Source: Streptomyces cyaneofuscatus
GTDB lineage: Bacteria > Actinomycetota > Actinomycetes > Streptomycetales > Streptomycetaceae
DNA: 64,000 bases
Assembly (NCBI RefSeq): GCF_000718135.1
Contig: NZ_JOEM01000012.1
Span: 124,001 to 188,000, forward strand
Direction: 5' to 3'
Part shown: piece by piece, positions 34,447 to 41,902 of the stretch
Numbering within the stretch: the stretch's first letter is position 1
Layout of the letters: every line of letters begins with the position of its first letter
Translations under genes and position numbers: made by a program
The notes under the pieces: generated by a model
Database searches by the model: none
What the model was told of the DNA's origin: nothing
The model's input: the letters and a program-made list of their open reading frames with translations, nothing else

Positions 34447-34541
34447 CGCCCCAGCCTGCCGTATCCACGGCGCGGGACCGGGCAAGCGCACTTAACGTGG
34501 GCGAAGGAAGTCCCCACCCCGCCCCGAAGGGAAGAGCGGCG

Positions 34542-35015
34542 ATGACTGAGACACCCCAGCGCAACAGTCCCGACAGCGGTTCGGGCAAGTCCCCCCTGAG
34601 CAAGCGCGGCGGAGGCGATCCCGGCACCCGCGGCCGCACCACCATCGCCGACGGCGTCGTCGAGAAGATCGCGGGAATGGCCGCACGCGATGTGGTCGGC
34701 GTCCACGCCATGGGCAGCGGCCTGTCCCGGACCTTCGGCGCGGTCCGCGACCGGGTCCCCGGCGGCGGCAAGTCCGTCACCCGCGGTGTGAAGGCCGAGG
34801 TCGGCGAGTCCCAGGCCGCCCTCGACCTGGAGATCGTCGTCGACTACGGCGTGGCCATCGCCGACGTGGCCCGCGACGTCCGCCAGAACGTCGTCGCGGC
34901 GGTGGAGCGCATGACCGGCCTCGAAGTCGTCGAGGTCAACATCGCGGTCAGCGACGTCAAGCTGCCCGACGAGGACGACGACGAGGACGACGGCGAGTCG
35001 CAGCGCGTCCAGTAG
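34542..35015 (+). CDS. Asp23/Gls24-family envelope stress response protein
   Basis: A 157-residue Asp23-domain protein, the first gene of a five-gene operon. An unstructured Gly/Ser-rich N-terminus precedes TTIADGVVEKIAGMAARDVV and GVHAMG, then VGESQAALDLEIVVDYGVAI and the helix VARDVRQNVVAAVERMTGLE ending VVEVNIAVSDV. The C-terminus is strongly acidic (EDDDEDDGES). In Staphylococcus, Asp23 is an abundant protein tethered at the membrane by AmaP; an AmaP-like gene ends this operon. AAGGGAAG precedes the ATG. Confidence 0.9.
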   Translation: MTETPQRNSPDSGSGKSPLSKRGGGDPGTRGRTTIADGVVEKIAGMAARDVVGVHAMGSGLSRTFGAVRDRVPGGGKSVTRGVKAEVGESQAALDLEIVVDYGVAIADVARDVRQNVVAAVERMTGLEVVEVNIAVSDVKLPDEDDDEDDGESQRVQ

Positions 35016-35071
35016 GTTCCGGGTTCCCCGCCGAAGGACAGTTGGCGCCGCAAGGCAGTTGAGGAGAGACG

Positions 35072-35263
35072 ATGAGCATGGCTGTGGCCGGTCTTCTGGC
35101 CGGCATGGCGCTCGGGTTCGCCGGATATTTCGGCGGGTTCGGAGCCTTCGTACTGGTGGCCGCGCTGGGCGCGGTCGGCTTCATCGCCGGCCGATTCCTG
35201 GACGGTGACCTGGAACCCGGCGACTTCTTCCGGAGTCGCGAGCGCGGCGACCGGCGACGGTGA
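35072..35263 (+). CDS. Small membrane protein of the Asp23 operon
   Basis: A 63-residue protein with two closely spaced hydrophobic helices rich in Gly and Ala (VAGLLAGMALGFAGYFGGFG and AFVLVAALGAVGFIAG), followed by a charged tail (RFLDGDLEPGDFFRSRERGD). It resembles the short membrane proteins (DUF2273-like) often encoded with Asp23/AmaP. GTTGAGGAGAGACG precedes the ATG. Its stop TGA overlaps the next GTG start. Confidence 0.82.
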   Translation: MSMAVAGLLAGMALGFAGYFGGFGAFVLVAALGAVGFIAGRFLDGDLEPGDFFRSRERGDRRR

Positions 35264-35607
35264 CGGCGGTGACCGGGCGGGTCGCCGCCGCCGAACGGGG
35301 TGAGACCCGGATCGCCGACCGGGTCGTCGCCAAGATCGCCGCTCAGGCGGCGAAGGAAGCCGTCGACGATCCGCCCCCGGACGGGGCCTCCCCGCGCGCC
35401 ACGGTCACCGTCCACGGCGACGCCGCCCGCGTACGGGTCAGCCTGGAGCTCGGCTACCCCTGCGACATCGGCCGCCAATGCGGTGCCGTACGGAGCAGGG
35501 TCGCCCAGCGGGTCAAGACGCTGGCGGGCATGGAGGTGCCCGAAGTGGCCGTCCAGGTCGAGCGGCTGCACCCGGCCACGAGCGGAGCACAGGGGAGGAT
35601 CCGATGA
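35260..35607 (+). CDS. Second Asp23/Gls24-family protein
   Basis: A 115-residue Asp23-type protein: TRIADRVVAKIAAQAAKEAV, RATVTVHGDAARVRVSLELG and the closing helix VAQRVKTLAGMEVPEVAVQV. It lacks the disordered ends of the first paralogue and has two Cys (YPCDIGRQCG) in the central loop. It starts at GTG 35260, overlapping the stop of the small membrane gene (GTGA), and its stop overlaps the next ATG. It is probably a structural partner of the first Asp23 protein at the membrane. Confidence 0.85.
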   Translation: MTAVTGRVAAAERGETRIADRVVAKIAAQAAKEAVDDPPPDGASPRATVTVHGDAARVRVSLELGYPCDIGRQCGAVRSRVAQRVKTLAGMEVPEVAVQVERLHPATSGAQGRIR

Positions 35608-36293
35608 CCGAACCCGGCGACCACGGCGACCCCGCCGGCTCCACCCGGCGGATGCCCACGGTGGACCAGGACGGTGGCGGGACGCACACCCCCGGCCCCG
35701 GCACGCCCGCCGACCACGACCGGGTCCCCACCCTGGAGCAGGGCGGCGGCCGGGCCGGCCGCTTCTGGTCCGCGCGCCGGATCCCGGCCGCCCTGCTGGC
35801 CCTGGTGCTCCTGGGCGCGGCCGGGCTGCTGCTCTACGACATCGCCGCCGTACGGGCCGGGCACCCGGCCATGCAGTGGCGGCGCTCGCTGGCCGACGGC
35901 CTCGCGGAGCGGCAGCTCGACGACGTCGCGGTGCTCATCGGTGCCGGGGTCGCCGCACTGATCGGCCTCTGGCTGCTCCTGCTCGCCCTCACCCCCGGGC
36001 TGCGCGACCTGCTGCCGATGCGCCGCGACCGCGCCGGCGTACGCGCCGGACTCGACCGGACCGCCGCCGCACTCGTCCTGCGGGACCGGGCCGTGCGGGT
36101 GCCCGGGGTGCAGTCCGTCCGGGTCCGGATGGGACGGCGCAAGGCCAAGGTGCGCGCCCTCTCGCACTTCCGGGAACTCGACGACGTACGCGGCGACCTG
36201 AACTCCGTACTGACCACGGCCGTCCGGGAACTGGGCCTGGCGAAGCCGCCCGGTCTCTCCGTCCAGGTGCACCGGCCGGCGAAGAAGGGATGA
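35604..36293 (+). CDS. DUF6286-type membrane protein of the Asp23 operon
   Basis: A 229-residue protein. A hydrophilic N-terminus of about 55 residues precedes two transmembrane helices (IPAALLALVLLGAAGLLLYD at about 58-78 and VAVLIGAGVAALIGLWLLLL at about 112-132). The cytoplasmic C-terminal domain GVQSVRVRMGRRKAKVRALS to ELGLAKPPGLSVQVHRP resembles the beta-helix-beta domain of AmaP/Asp23 partners. The ATG overlaps the preceding stop. Its position suggests a second membrane anchor for the Asp23 layer. Confidence 0.83.
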   Translation: MTEPGDHGDPAGSTRRMPTVDQDGGGTHTPGPGTPADHDRVPTLEQGGGRAGRFWSARRIPAALLALVLLGAAGLLLYDIAAVRAGHPAMQWRRSLADGLAERQLDDVAVLIGAGVAALIGLWLLLLALTPGLRDLLPMRRDRAGVRAGLDRTAAALVLRDRAVRVPGVQSVRVRMGRRKAKVRALSHFRELDDVRGDLNSVLTTAVRELGLAKPPGLSVQVHRPAKKG

Positions 36294-36877
36294 GCGGCAT
36301 GCGCTCCACCGTCAACCGGGTCCTGCTGGCCCTCGCCGGGCTCGTCCTGATCGTCGTCGGCGGCGGGGCGCTCGCCGTCGGCCTCGGTGCCTCCTTGCCG
36401 TCCTGGTGGCCCTGGGACGGCAAGAACGACGTGCTGCTCAGCGCGTCCGACCGGGGCCGCTGGCGCGACGAGGGCTGGTGGTGGCCGACCGTGATCGCGG
36501 TCCTCGCCGTCCTGGTCGTCCTCGCCCTGTGGTGGCTCCTCGCCCAGCTCCGGCGCGGCCGCCTCTCCGACGTGCTGGTCGACAGCGGCGACGGTGAGGG
36601 CGCGCAGGTGCGGGGCAAGGCGCTGGAGGGCGTGCTCGCCGACGAGGCGGGCCAGGTGGACGGAGTGGCCCGCGCCCAGGCGGCCCTGACCGGCCGCCGG
36701 ACCGCCCCGCAGGCCCGCATCCGGCTGCTGATGGAGCCGCACGCCGCCCCCGAGCAGGCGCTGAACGCGGTGGCCGACGGAGCGCTGGCCCACGCCCGCG
36801 AGTCGGCGGGCCTGGACGAGCTCCCGGCCGAGGTACGGCTGCGGGCCGTCAAGCACCGCGCGGAGCGGGTGTCCTGA
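36290..36877 (+). CDS. amaP: AmaP-like alkaline shock response membrane anchor
   Basis: A 195-residue protein with two transmembrane helices (about 8-32 and 65-88), separated by a Trp-rich extracellular loop (SWWPWDGKN ... DEGWWWP). The cytoplasmic domain that follows (KALEGVLADEAGQVDGVARA, QARIRLLMEPHAAPEQALNA) is of the type that binds Asp23 in AmaP. The ATG at 36290 overlaps the stop of the upstream gene (ATGA). It is the last gene of the operon; tandem 18-bp repeats follow. Confidence 0.82.
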   Translation: MSGMRSTVNRVLLALAGLVLIVVGGGALAVGLGASLPSWWPWDGKNDVLLSASDRGRWRDEGWWWPTVIAVLAVLVVLALWWLLAQLRRGRLSDVLVDSGDGEGAQVRGKALEGVLADEAGQVDGVARAQAALTGRRTAPQARIRLLMEPHAAPEQALNAVADGALAHARESAGLDELPAEVRLRAVKHRAERVS

Positions 36878-36889
36878 CGGCCCGTGAGC

Positions 36890-36975
36890 GTACGGGACAG
36901 AGAGCACGTACGGGACAGAGAGCAGGGGTTCAGAGCTGCCCTGGGGCGTACGGGACAGACGGCAGCGGTTCAGAA
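36890..36975. repeat. GTACGGGACAGA repeats between amaP and the SDR gene
   Basis: GTACGGGACAGAGAGCA starts at 36890 and 36908 (18-bp period). A related copy, GTACGGGACAGACGGCAG, lies at 36948; it and the copy at 36908 each continue into a GGTTCAGA stretch. The last copy enters the 3' end of the minus-strand SDR gene. Confidence 0.75.
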
Positions 36976-37725
36976 ACCGCGCCGCGACCCGCCGTCGACC
37001 GGCACCATGATCCCCGTCAGATACGAGGCGGCGGGGGAGAGCAGGAAGGCCGCGGTCTTCCCGAACTCCTCCGGCGTCCCGTAGCGTCGCAGCGGGATGC
37101 GCGCCTCGTTGGCCGTACGGGCCGCCTCGGCGTCCCCGGACAGCGCGTCCAGCTCGCGGACCCGGTCGGTGTCGATCCGGGCGGGCAGCACCCCGACGAC
37201 CCGGATGCCGCGCGGCCCCAGCTCGTCGGCGAGCGACTTGGCGAAACCGGCGAGGCCGGGGCGCAGCCCGTTGGAGATGGTCAGTCCGCCGATCGGCTCG
37301 TGCACCGACCCGGACAGTACGAAGCCGATGACGCCGTCCTCGCCCAGCGCGGCGGCGGTCGTCCTGGCCAGCCGGACCGCACCGAGGAACACCGTCTCGA
37401 ACGCCGTCTGCCACTGGTCGTCGGTGTTGTCGGCGACGAAGCCGGGTGCGGGCCCGCCGACACTGATCAGCACCCCGTCGAGCCGCCCGAACCGCTCCCG
37501 GGCCGTGTCCACCAGCCGCTGGGCGGCGCTCGGGTCGGCGTTGTCGGCGGCGAGACCCACGGCGTCCGGCCCCAGCTCGGCGGCGGCCTCCTCGGCGCCC
37601 TTCTCGTCCCGGCCGGTGATGATCACCTTCGCGCCGTCGGCGGCCAGGGCCCGGGCCGTGGCGTTGCCGAGGCCCCGGGTCGCGCCGGTGACGATGTACA
37701 CGCGGTCCTTCAGTCCAAGATCCAT
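36970..37725 (-). CDS. Short-chain dehydrogenase/reductase with degenerate catalytic site
   Basis: A 251-residue Rossmann protein. The nucleotide loop TGATRGLGNATARALAADGA and the NNAG-equivalent LISVGGPAPG are present, and the catalytic-region Ser is in FVLSGSVHEP. The usual YxxxK is replaced by TISNGLRPGLAGFAKSL, so the catalytic Tyr and Lys are missing from their places. The C-terminal MVPVDGGSRRGF is ordinary. It may bind NAD(P) without normal SDR catalysis, or use other residues. It starts 5 bp from the GH15 stop on the same strand. Confidence 0.87.
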   Translation of the reverse strand: MDLGLKDRVYIVTGATRGLGNATARALAADGAKVIITGRDEKGAEEAAAELGPDAVGLAADNADPSAAQRLVDTARERFGRLDGVLISVGGPAPGFVADNTDDQWQTAFETVFLGAVRLARTTAAALGEDGVIGFVLSGSVHEPIGGLTISNGLRPGLAGFAKSLADELGPRGIRVVGVLPARIDTDRVRELDALSGDAEAARTANEARIPLRRYGTPEEFGKTAAFLLSPAASYLTGIMVPVDGGSRRGF

Positions 37726-37729
37726 GGCC

Positions 37730-39523
37730 CTATCCTGCCGGGTCGTCCCCCGCGAGGTCGACAGCGGAGTTCACCAGTCCGATATGGCTGAACGCCTGGG
37801 GGAAGTTGCCCAGCTGCCGCCCGGCCGCGACGTCGTACTCCTCGGCCAGCAGCCCCACATCGCTGCGGAGCTCCAGCAGATGCTCGAACAGCTCCCGCGC
37901 CTCGTCGTGCCTGCCGATCCGCTGCAAGGCGTCCACCAGCCAGAACGAACAGGCGAGGAACGCCCCCTCGTCGCCGGGCAGCCCGTCGACGGAGACCCCC
38001 TCGGTGCTGTAGCGGCGGACCAGCCCGTCGCTGCCCAGCTCGTCGCGGACCGCGTCGACCGTGCCGATGACCCGGGGGTCGTCGGGCGGCAGGAACCCGG
38101 TCCGCACGATGAGCAGCGTCGCCGCGTCCAGCTCCTTGGACCCGTAGGACTGGGTGAAGGTGTTCCGCACGGGGTCGTACCCCTTCTCGCACACCTCGGC
38201 GTGCACGGCGTCCCGCATCGCCCGCCAGCGGTCCGCGTCCCCGGGCAGCTCGGGGTTCTCCTCCAGCGAGCACACCGCCCGGTCGGCGGCGACCCAGGCC
38301 ATCACCTTGGAGTGCACGAAGTGGCGCCGCGCGCCGCGGATCTCCCACAGCCCCTCGTCCGGCTCCCGCCACGACGACTCCAGGAAGCCGAGCAGGCTGA
38401 GCTGGAGGTTCCAGGCGTGCGGTTTGTCGTCCAGACCGGCGACCTTGGCGAGCCGGAGCGCGTCGATGACCTCGCCGTACACATCCAGCTGACGCTGGCG
38501 GACGGCCGCGTTGCCGATACGTACGGGGCGGGAGTTCTCGTACCCGCCGAGCCAGGGCAGCTCCATCTCGGGGAGCCGGCGCTCGCCCGCGAGCCCGTAC
38601 ATGATCTGGAGGTCCGCCGGATCCCCGGCCACGGCCCGCAGCAGCCAGTCGCGCCAGGCCGCCGCCTCCTCCAGATAACCGGCCGAGACCATCGCGCCGA
38701 GGGTCAGGGTGGCGTCCCGCAGCCAGCAGAAGCGGTAGTCCCAGTTCCGTACGCCCCCGATCTCCTCCGGCAACGAGGTGGTCGGGGCCGCGACGATGCC
38801 GCCCGTCGGGGCGTACGTCAGCGCCTTCAGGACGATCAGCGAACGCAGCACGGCCTCGCGGTACGGCCCCTTGTACGTACACCGCTCGGTCCACTTCGCC
38901 CAGTCGTGCAGCGTGTGCTTCAGCGCCTTGTGCGGGTCGATCAGCTTCGGGCGTGGCGAGTGCGAGGGGTGCCAGGTGAGGACGAACGCCACGCTCTCGC
39001 CCTCGGCGACGGTGAACGAGGAGCAGGTGGAGAACTGCTGGCCCCACGTCTTGACCGGCGGCTCGCTGCGCAGCCATACGGAGTCGGGCCCGGCGACCGC
39101 GACCCGGTGGCCGTGCGACCGGCGCACCCACGGCACCACGGACCCGAAGTCGAACCGCAGCCGCAGCACGGAGCTCATGTCGACGGTCCCGCTGACACCT
39201 TCGACGATCCGCATCACATCGGGCGACTTGTCGCGCTGCGGCATGAAGTCGATGACCTTGACCGTGCCGGTCCGGGTCTCCCAGTACGTCTCCAGGACCA
39301 GCGAATCACCCGCATAGCCGCGCCGGGTACAAGTGTCCGATGGGTCCGTGCCCTGAGGCGCGATGCGCCAGTGGCCGTTCTCCTCGGTGCCGAGCAGAGC
39401 GGCGAAGCAGGCGCCGGAGTCGAAGCGGGGCAGGCAGAGCCAGTCGATCGAACCGTTCCTGCCGACGAGCGCGGCGGTCTGGAGATCGCCGATCAGGGCG
39501 TAGTCCTCGATGCGTGGGGTCAC
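37730..39523 (-). CDS. Glycoside hydrolase family 15 protein (trehalase/glucoamylase-like)
   Basis: A 597-residue cytoplasmic enzyme. An N-terminal beta-sandwich (IEDYALIGDLQTAALVGRNG ... SIDWLCLPRFDSGACFA) precedes the (alpha/alpha)6 barrel with WDYRFCWLRDATLTLGA, YGLAGERRLPEMELPWLGGY and the C-terminal catalytic-Glu region DGLPGDEGAFLACSFWLVDA. Mycobacterial and Streptomyces relatives hydrolyse trehalose, so trehalase activity is the best guess; a glucan substrate is possible. It starts at GTG 39523. It runs with SURF1 upstream and the SDR downstream, but the genes look unrelated in function. Confidence 0.9.
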   Translation of the reverse strand: MTPRIEDYALIGDLQTAALVGRNGSIDWLCLPRFDSGACFAALLGTEENGHWRIAPQGTDPSDTCTRRGYAGDSLVLETYWETRTGTVKVIDFMPQRDKSPDVMRIVEGVSGTVDMSSVLRLRFDFGSVVPWVRRSHGHRVAVAGPDSVWLRSEPPVKTWGQQFSTCSSFTVAEGESVAFVLTWHPSHSPRPKLIDPHKALKHTLHDWAKWTERCTYKGPYREAVLRSLIVLKALTYAPTGGIVAAPTTSLPEEIGGVRNWDYRFCWLRDATLTLGAMVSAGYLEEAAAWRDWLLRAVAGDPADLQIMYGLAGERRLPEMELPWLGGYENSRPVRIGNAAVRQRQLDVYGEVIDALRLAKVAGLDDKPHAWNLQLSLLGFLESSWREPDEGLWEIRGARRHFVHSKVMAWVAADRAVCSLEENPELPGDADRWRAMRDAVHAEVCEKGYDPVRNTFTQSYGSKELDAATLLIVRTGFLPPDDPRVIGTVDAVRDELGSDGLVRRYSTEGVSVDGLPGDEGAFLACSFWLVDALQRIGRHDEARELFEHLLELRSDVGLLAEEYDVAAGRQLGNFPQAFSHIGLVNSAVDLAGDDPAG

Positions 39524-39582
39524 GCTCTGGCGTGTTCCCGAACAGGACCCTCGTCAACCAGCCGACCGGTGTGCCGGAGCTC

Positions 39583-40389
39583 TCAGGCGCTCGCGGTCTC
39601 CGGCTGCCCGGCGGCGGTACCGGCCGGCTCACCCTTCGCGGCGGCCTCCTCGCGGTCCCGCTTCTCCCGCCGTACGAGGATGATCCAGCCGACCGGAACG
39701 GCGGCGACGAACAGCCACCACTGGACGGCGTACGCCATGTGCGCGCCGATCGAGCTGTCGTCGGGGTCGGGGATCTGCTCGGGAAGCCCGCCCGCGGTCT
39801 GCGGGGCGGTCTGTTCGATGTACCCGCCGAGGACCTCGCGGGAGAGCAGATGCGCTTGCTGCTCGCTGTTGATCAGCATCACCTGCCGGTCCGGCAGCCC
39901 CGCCAGGTCCTTGATGCCGCTGCTGCCGGTCGTCTCGTCCGCCTTGAGCCGCCCGGTGACGGTCACTTCGCCGCGGGGAGCGGGCGGCACGTCCGGGTAC
40001 GACGTCTGGTTCGGGGCGGCGGGCACCCAGCCCCGGTTGACCAGGACGGTGCCCCCGTCCCTGAGGTCCAGCGGGGTCAGCACATGCACGCCGATCTTGT
40101 CGTCCTCCGACGTGCGCCGACGGACCACGACCTCGTGCTCGCTGTCGAACGTGCCCGTCGCGGTCACCGCCCGCCAGTAGTCGGCGCGCGGGACGGTGTG
40201 CCCGGGGGAGGTGAGATCGGTGACCGGGAGCGGATCGGCCTTCAGGTTCCGCGAGATCAGCTCGTTCTGCGCGACCCGGTGCTGATGGCGGTGGAACTGC
40301 CAGAAACCCAGCTCGACCATGGTCGGCATCAGGACAAGAGCGAGGAGGGTGAGGAGAACCCACTGCCGGGTCAACAGGAAGCGGTACAC
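39583..40389 (-). CDS. SURF1-family protein
   Basis: A 268-residue membrane protein with one N-terminal helix (WVLLTLLALVLMPTMVELGF) and one C-terminal helix (MAYAVQWWLFVAAVPVGWII) flanking an extracytoplasmic domain with the family features WQFHRHQHR, VLVNRGWVPA and AYAVQWW. SURF1 helps assemble haem-copper cytochrome oxidase (aa3). The C-terminus is an Ala/Glu/Lys-rich tail. The start is uncertain: GTG 40389 is used, a TTG at 40404 adds five residues. Confidence 0.9.
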   Translation of the reverse strand: MYRFLLTRQWVLLTLLALVLMPTMVELGFWQFHRHQHRVAQNELISRNLKADPLPVTDLTSPGHTVPRADYWRAVTATGTFDSEHEVVVRRRTSEDDKIGVHVLTPLDLRDGGTVLVNRGWVPAAPNQTSYPDVPPAPRGEVTVTGRLKADETTGSSGIKDLAGLPDRQVMLINSEQQAHLLSREVLGGYIEQTAPQTAGGLPEQIPDPDDSSIGAHMAYAVQWWLFVAAVPVGWIILVRREKRDREEAAAKGEPAGTAAGQPETASA

Positions 40390-40467
40390 CCCATGACCGT
40401 ACAACCGGGGTCATGGGGTGCGGCACTCAGGGGTGGCGCCGGGGAGGCCCGGCAATGAGATCTTCTC

Positions 40468-40701
40468 TCACACTTTGTCCACGATGCCTACCTTTCCCTC
40501 GGCGCGGGCGCAGTGGGCACCGCAGTACCAGTGCCCTTCCACCTCGACGCCCTGCCCGATCACCTGGACCCGGCAGTGCTCGCAGATCGGCGCCATGCGG
40601 TGGATGGCGCAGGAGAAGCAGTCGAAGACGTGCACCGCACCCTGCGCGTGCACCTCGAAGGACATGCCGTAGTCGTTTCCGCAAACCTCACAACGTGCCA
40701 T
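40468..40701 (-). CDS. Small Cys/His-rich zinc-ribbon protein
   Basis: A 77-residue protein conserved in actinobacteria without assigned function. It has four Cys pairs or near pairs: CEVCGNDY, CFSCAIHRM, CEHCRVQVIG and CGAHCARAEG, with His at AIH and GAH. The spacing fits two zinc ribbons, of the kind sometimes annotated as prokaryotic metallothionein-like. It is likely to bind zinc and perhaps a partner or nucleic acid. The ATG is unambiguous. It lies between SURF1 and the DEDDh exonuclease gene. Confidence 0.82.
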   Translation of the reverse strand: MARCEVCGNDYGMSFEVHAQGAVHVFDCFSCAIHRMAPICEHCRVQVIGQGVEVEGHWYCGAHCARAEGKVGIVDKV

Positions 40702-40764
40702 GCGCCACAGGGTGGGACGCCGGGCGGCGACGGGCGAGCGGACGCCGGGCGAGTCGCGCCCGGT

Positions 40765-41796
40765 TCACTCCGATGACGGGGTGGCCTCCGACGGTGGCGG
40801 CGGTGCCTGGTGCGGCAGCACAGCGCCTTCGGCGGGCGCCACATCGCGCAGCAGATGGGTGAAGGCGCTCTCCTCCAGGATCGGTGTGCCGAACGACTTC
40901 GCCTTCTGCGTCTTGGACGTCGCCGCGTCCGGGTCGTTGGTCACCAGCAGACTGGTCAGCCGCGACACGCTGGTCGCCACATGCAGCCCTGCCTCCACCG
41001 CCCGGTCCTCCAGCAGCTCCCGGTCGATCGAGGTGTCCCCGGAGAACGCCACCCGCATCCCCTGCTTGAGCGGCTTCTCCTTCTCGTACCGCCCCGGATT
41101 GGGATACGGGCAGGCCGGCCGCTTCCGCGAGGGCCGCCAGCTGTTCGGCTGCCGCGCGGGCTGATACCCGACGCGCGGGGCGACGGGGGAGTCCGACCAC
41201 TCGGTCAGCGGCCGGCACTCCAGCAACGGCAGCCGCACCCCGCCCCGTGCCGCCGCGTGCAGACTCGGCCGGAACGCCTCGGCCAGCACCCGGGCGTCGT
41301 CCAGGGCGTGGTGGGCGTGCTGCTGTACGACGCCGAAGTGGGCGGCGAGCGAGGCCAGCTTGTGGTTGGGCAGCGGCAGCCGCAGCTCCTTGGCGAGCGC
41401 GATCGTGCAGAGCCGCTGCTCGACCGGGGCGACCACCGAGGCGCGCGCGTACTCCCGCGCGATCATCGACCAGTCGAACGCCGCGTTGTGCGCGACGAGC
41501 ACCCGGTCCGCGAGCCGAGCCGACAGCTCGGCGGCGACCTCGGGGAAGAGCGGCGCGCCTTCCAGCACGTCGCTCGTCAGCCCGTGGATCCAGACGGGAC
41601 CGGGGTCCCGCTCCGGATTCACCAGCGTGTACCAGTGGTCCTCGACATTGCCCAGGGCGTCGAGCCGGTAGACGGCGGCGGACACTATCCGGTCGTCGCG
41701 GGCGAGGCCGGTGGTCTCCACGTCGACGACCGCGTACCCCTGGGGGTAGGCGGTCGGCCACGGTGCGGCTGTCTGGCGGTCGTCGAGCATGGTCAC
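40765..41796 (-). CDS. DEDDh exonuclease with C-terminal BRCT domain
   Basis: A 343-residue protein. Residues 20-185 are a DnaQ-type 3'-5' exonuclease: Exo I VVDVETTGLA, Exo II VAHNAAFDWSMIARE, Exo III HHALDDARVLAEAF, completing D-E-D-Dh. After a basic linker (SWRPSRKRPACPYPNPGRYE), a BRCT domain spans about residues 240-325 (MRVAFSGDTSIDRELLEDRA ... VTNDPDAATSKTQKAKSFGT). The pair is typical of Streptomyces 'DEDDh family exonucleases', probably acting in DNA repair or proofreading. GTG 41796 is used; ATG 41790 is equally possible. Confidence 0.92.
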   Translation of the reverse strand: MTMLDDRQTAAPWPTAYPQGYAVVDVETTGLARDDRIVSAAVYRLDALGNVEDHWYTLVNPERDPGPVWIHGLTSDVLEGAPLFPEVAAELSARLADRVLVAHNAAFDWSMIAREYARASVVAPVEQRLCTIALAKELRLPLPNHKLASLAAHFGVVQQHAHHALDDARVLAEAFRPSLHAAARGGVRLPLLECRPLTEWSDSPVAPRVGYQPARQPNSWRPSRKRPACPYPNPGRYEKEKPLKQGMRVAFSGDTSIDRELLEDRAVEAGLHVATSVSRLTSLLVTNDPDAATSKTQKAKSFGTPILEESAFTHLLRDVAPAEGAVLPHQAPPPPSEATPSSE

Positions 41797-41902
41797 AGAG
41801 AATACGGGCCGGGACTGACAGACCCCTATTCGGCCGGGCGGGGCAGGGCCCGGAGTGCCGCACCGGAACCCTCAACTCCGTTCCCCGCGCGCCGCCTTCG
41901 GG

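Noticed and set aside
37097..40180. 1027-codon plus-strand frame over the SDR, GH15 and SURF1 genes
   Set aside because: It is antisense to three clear genes; low-complexity composition.
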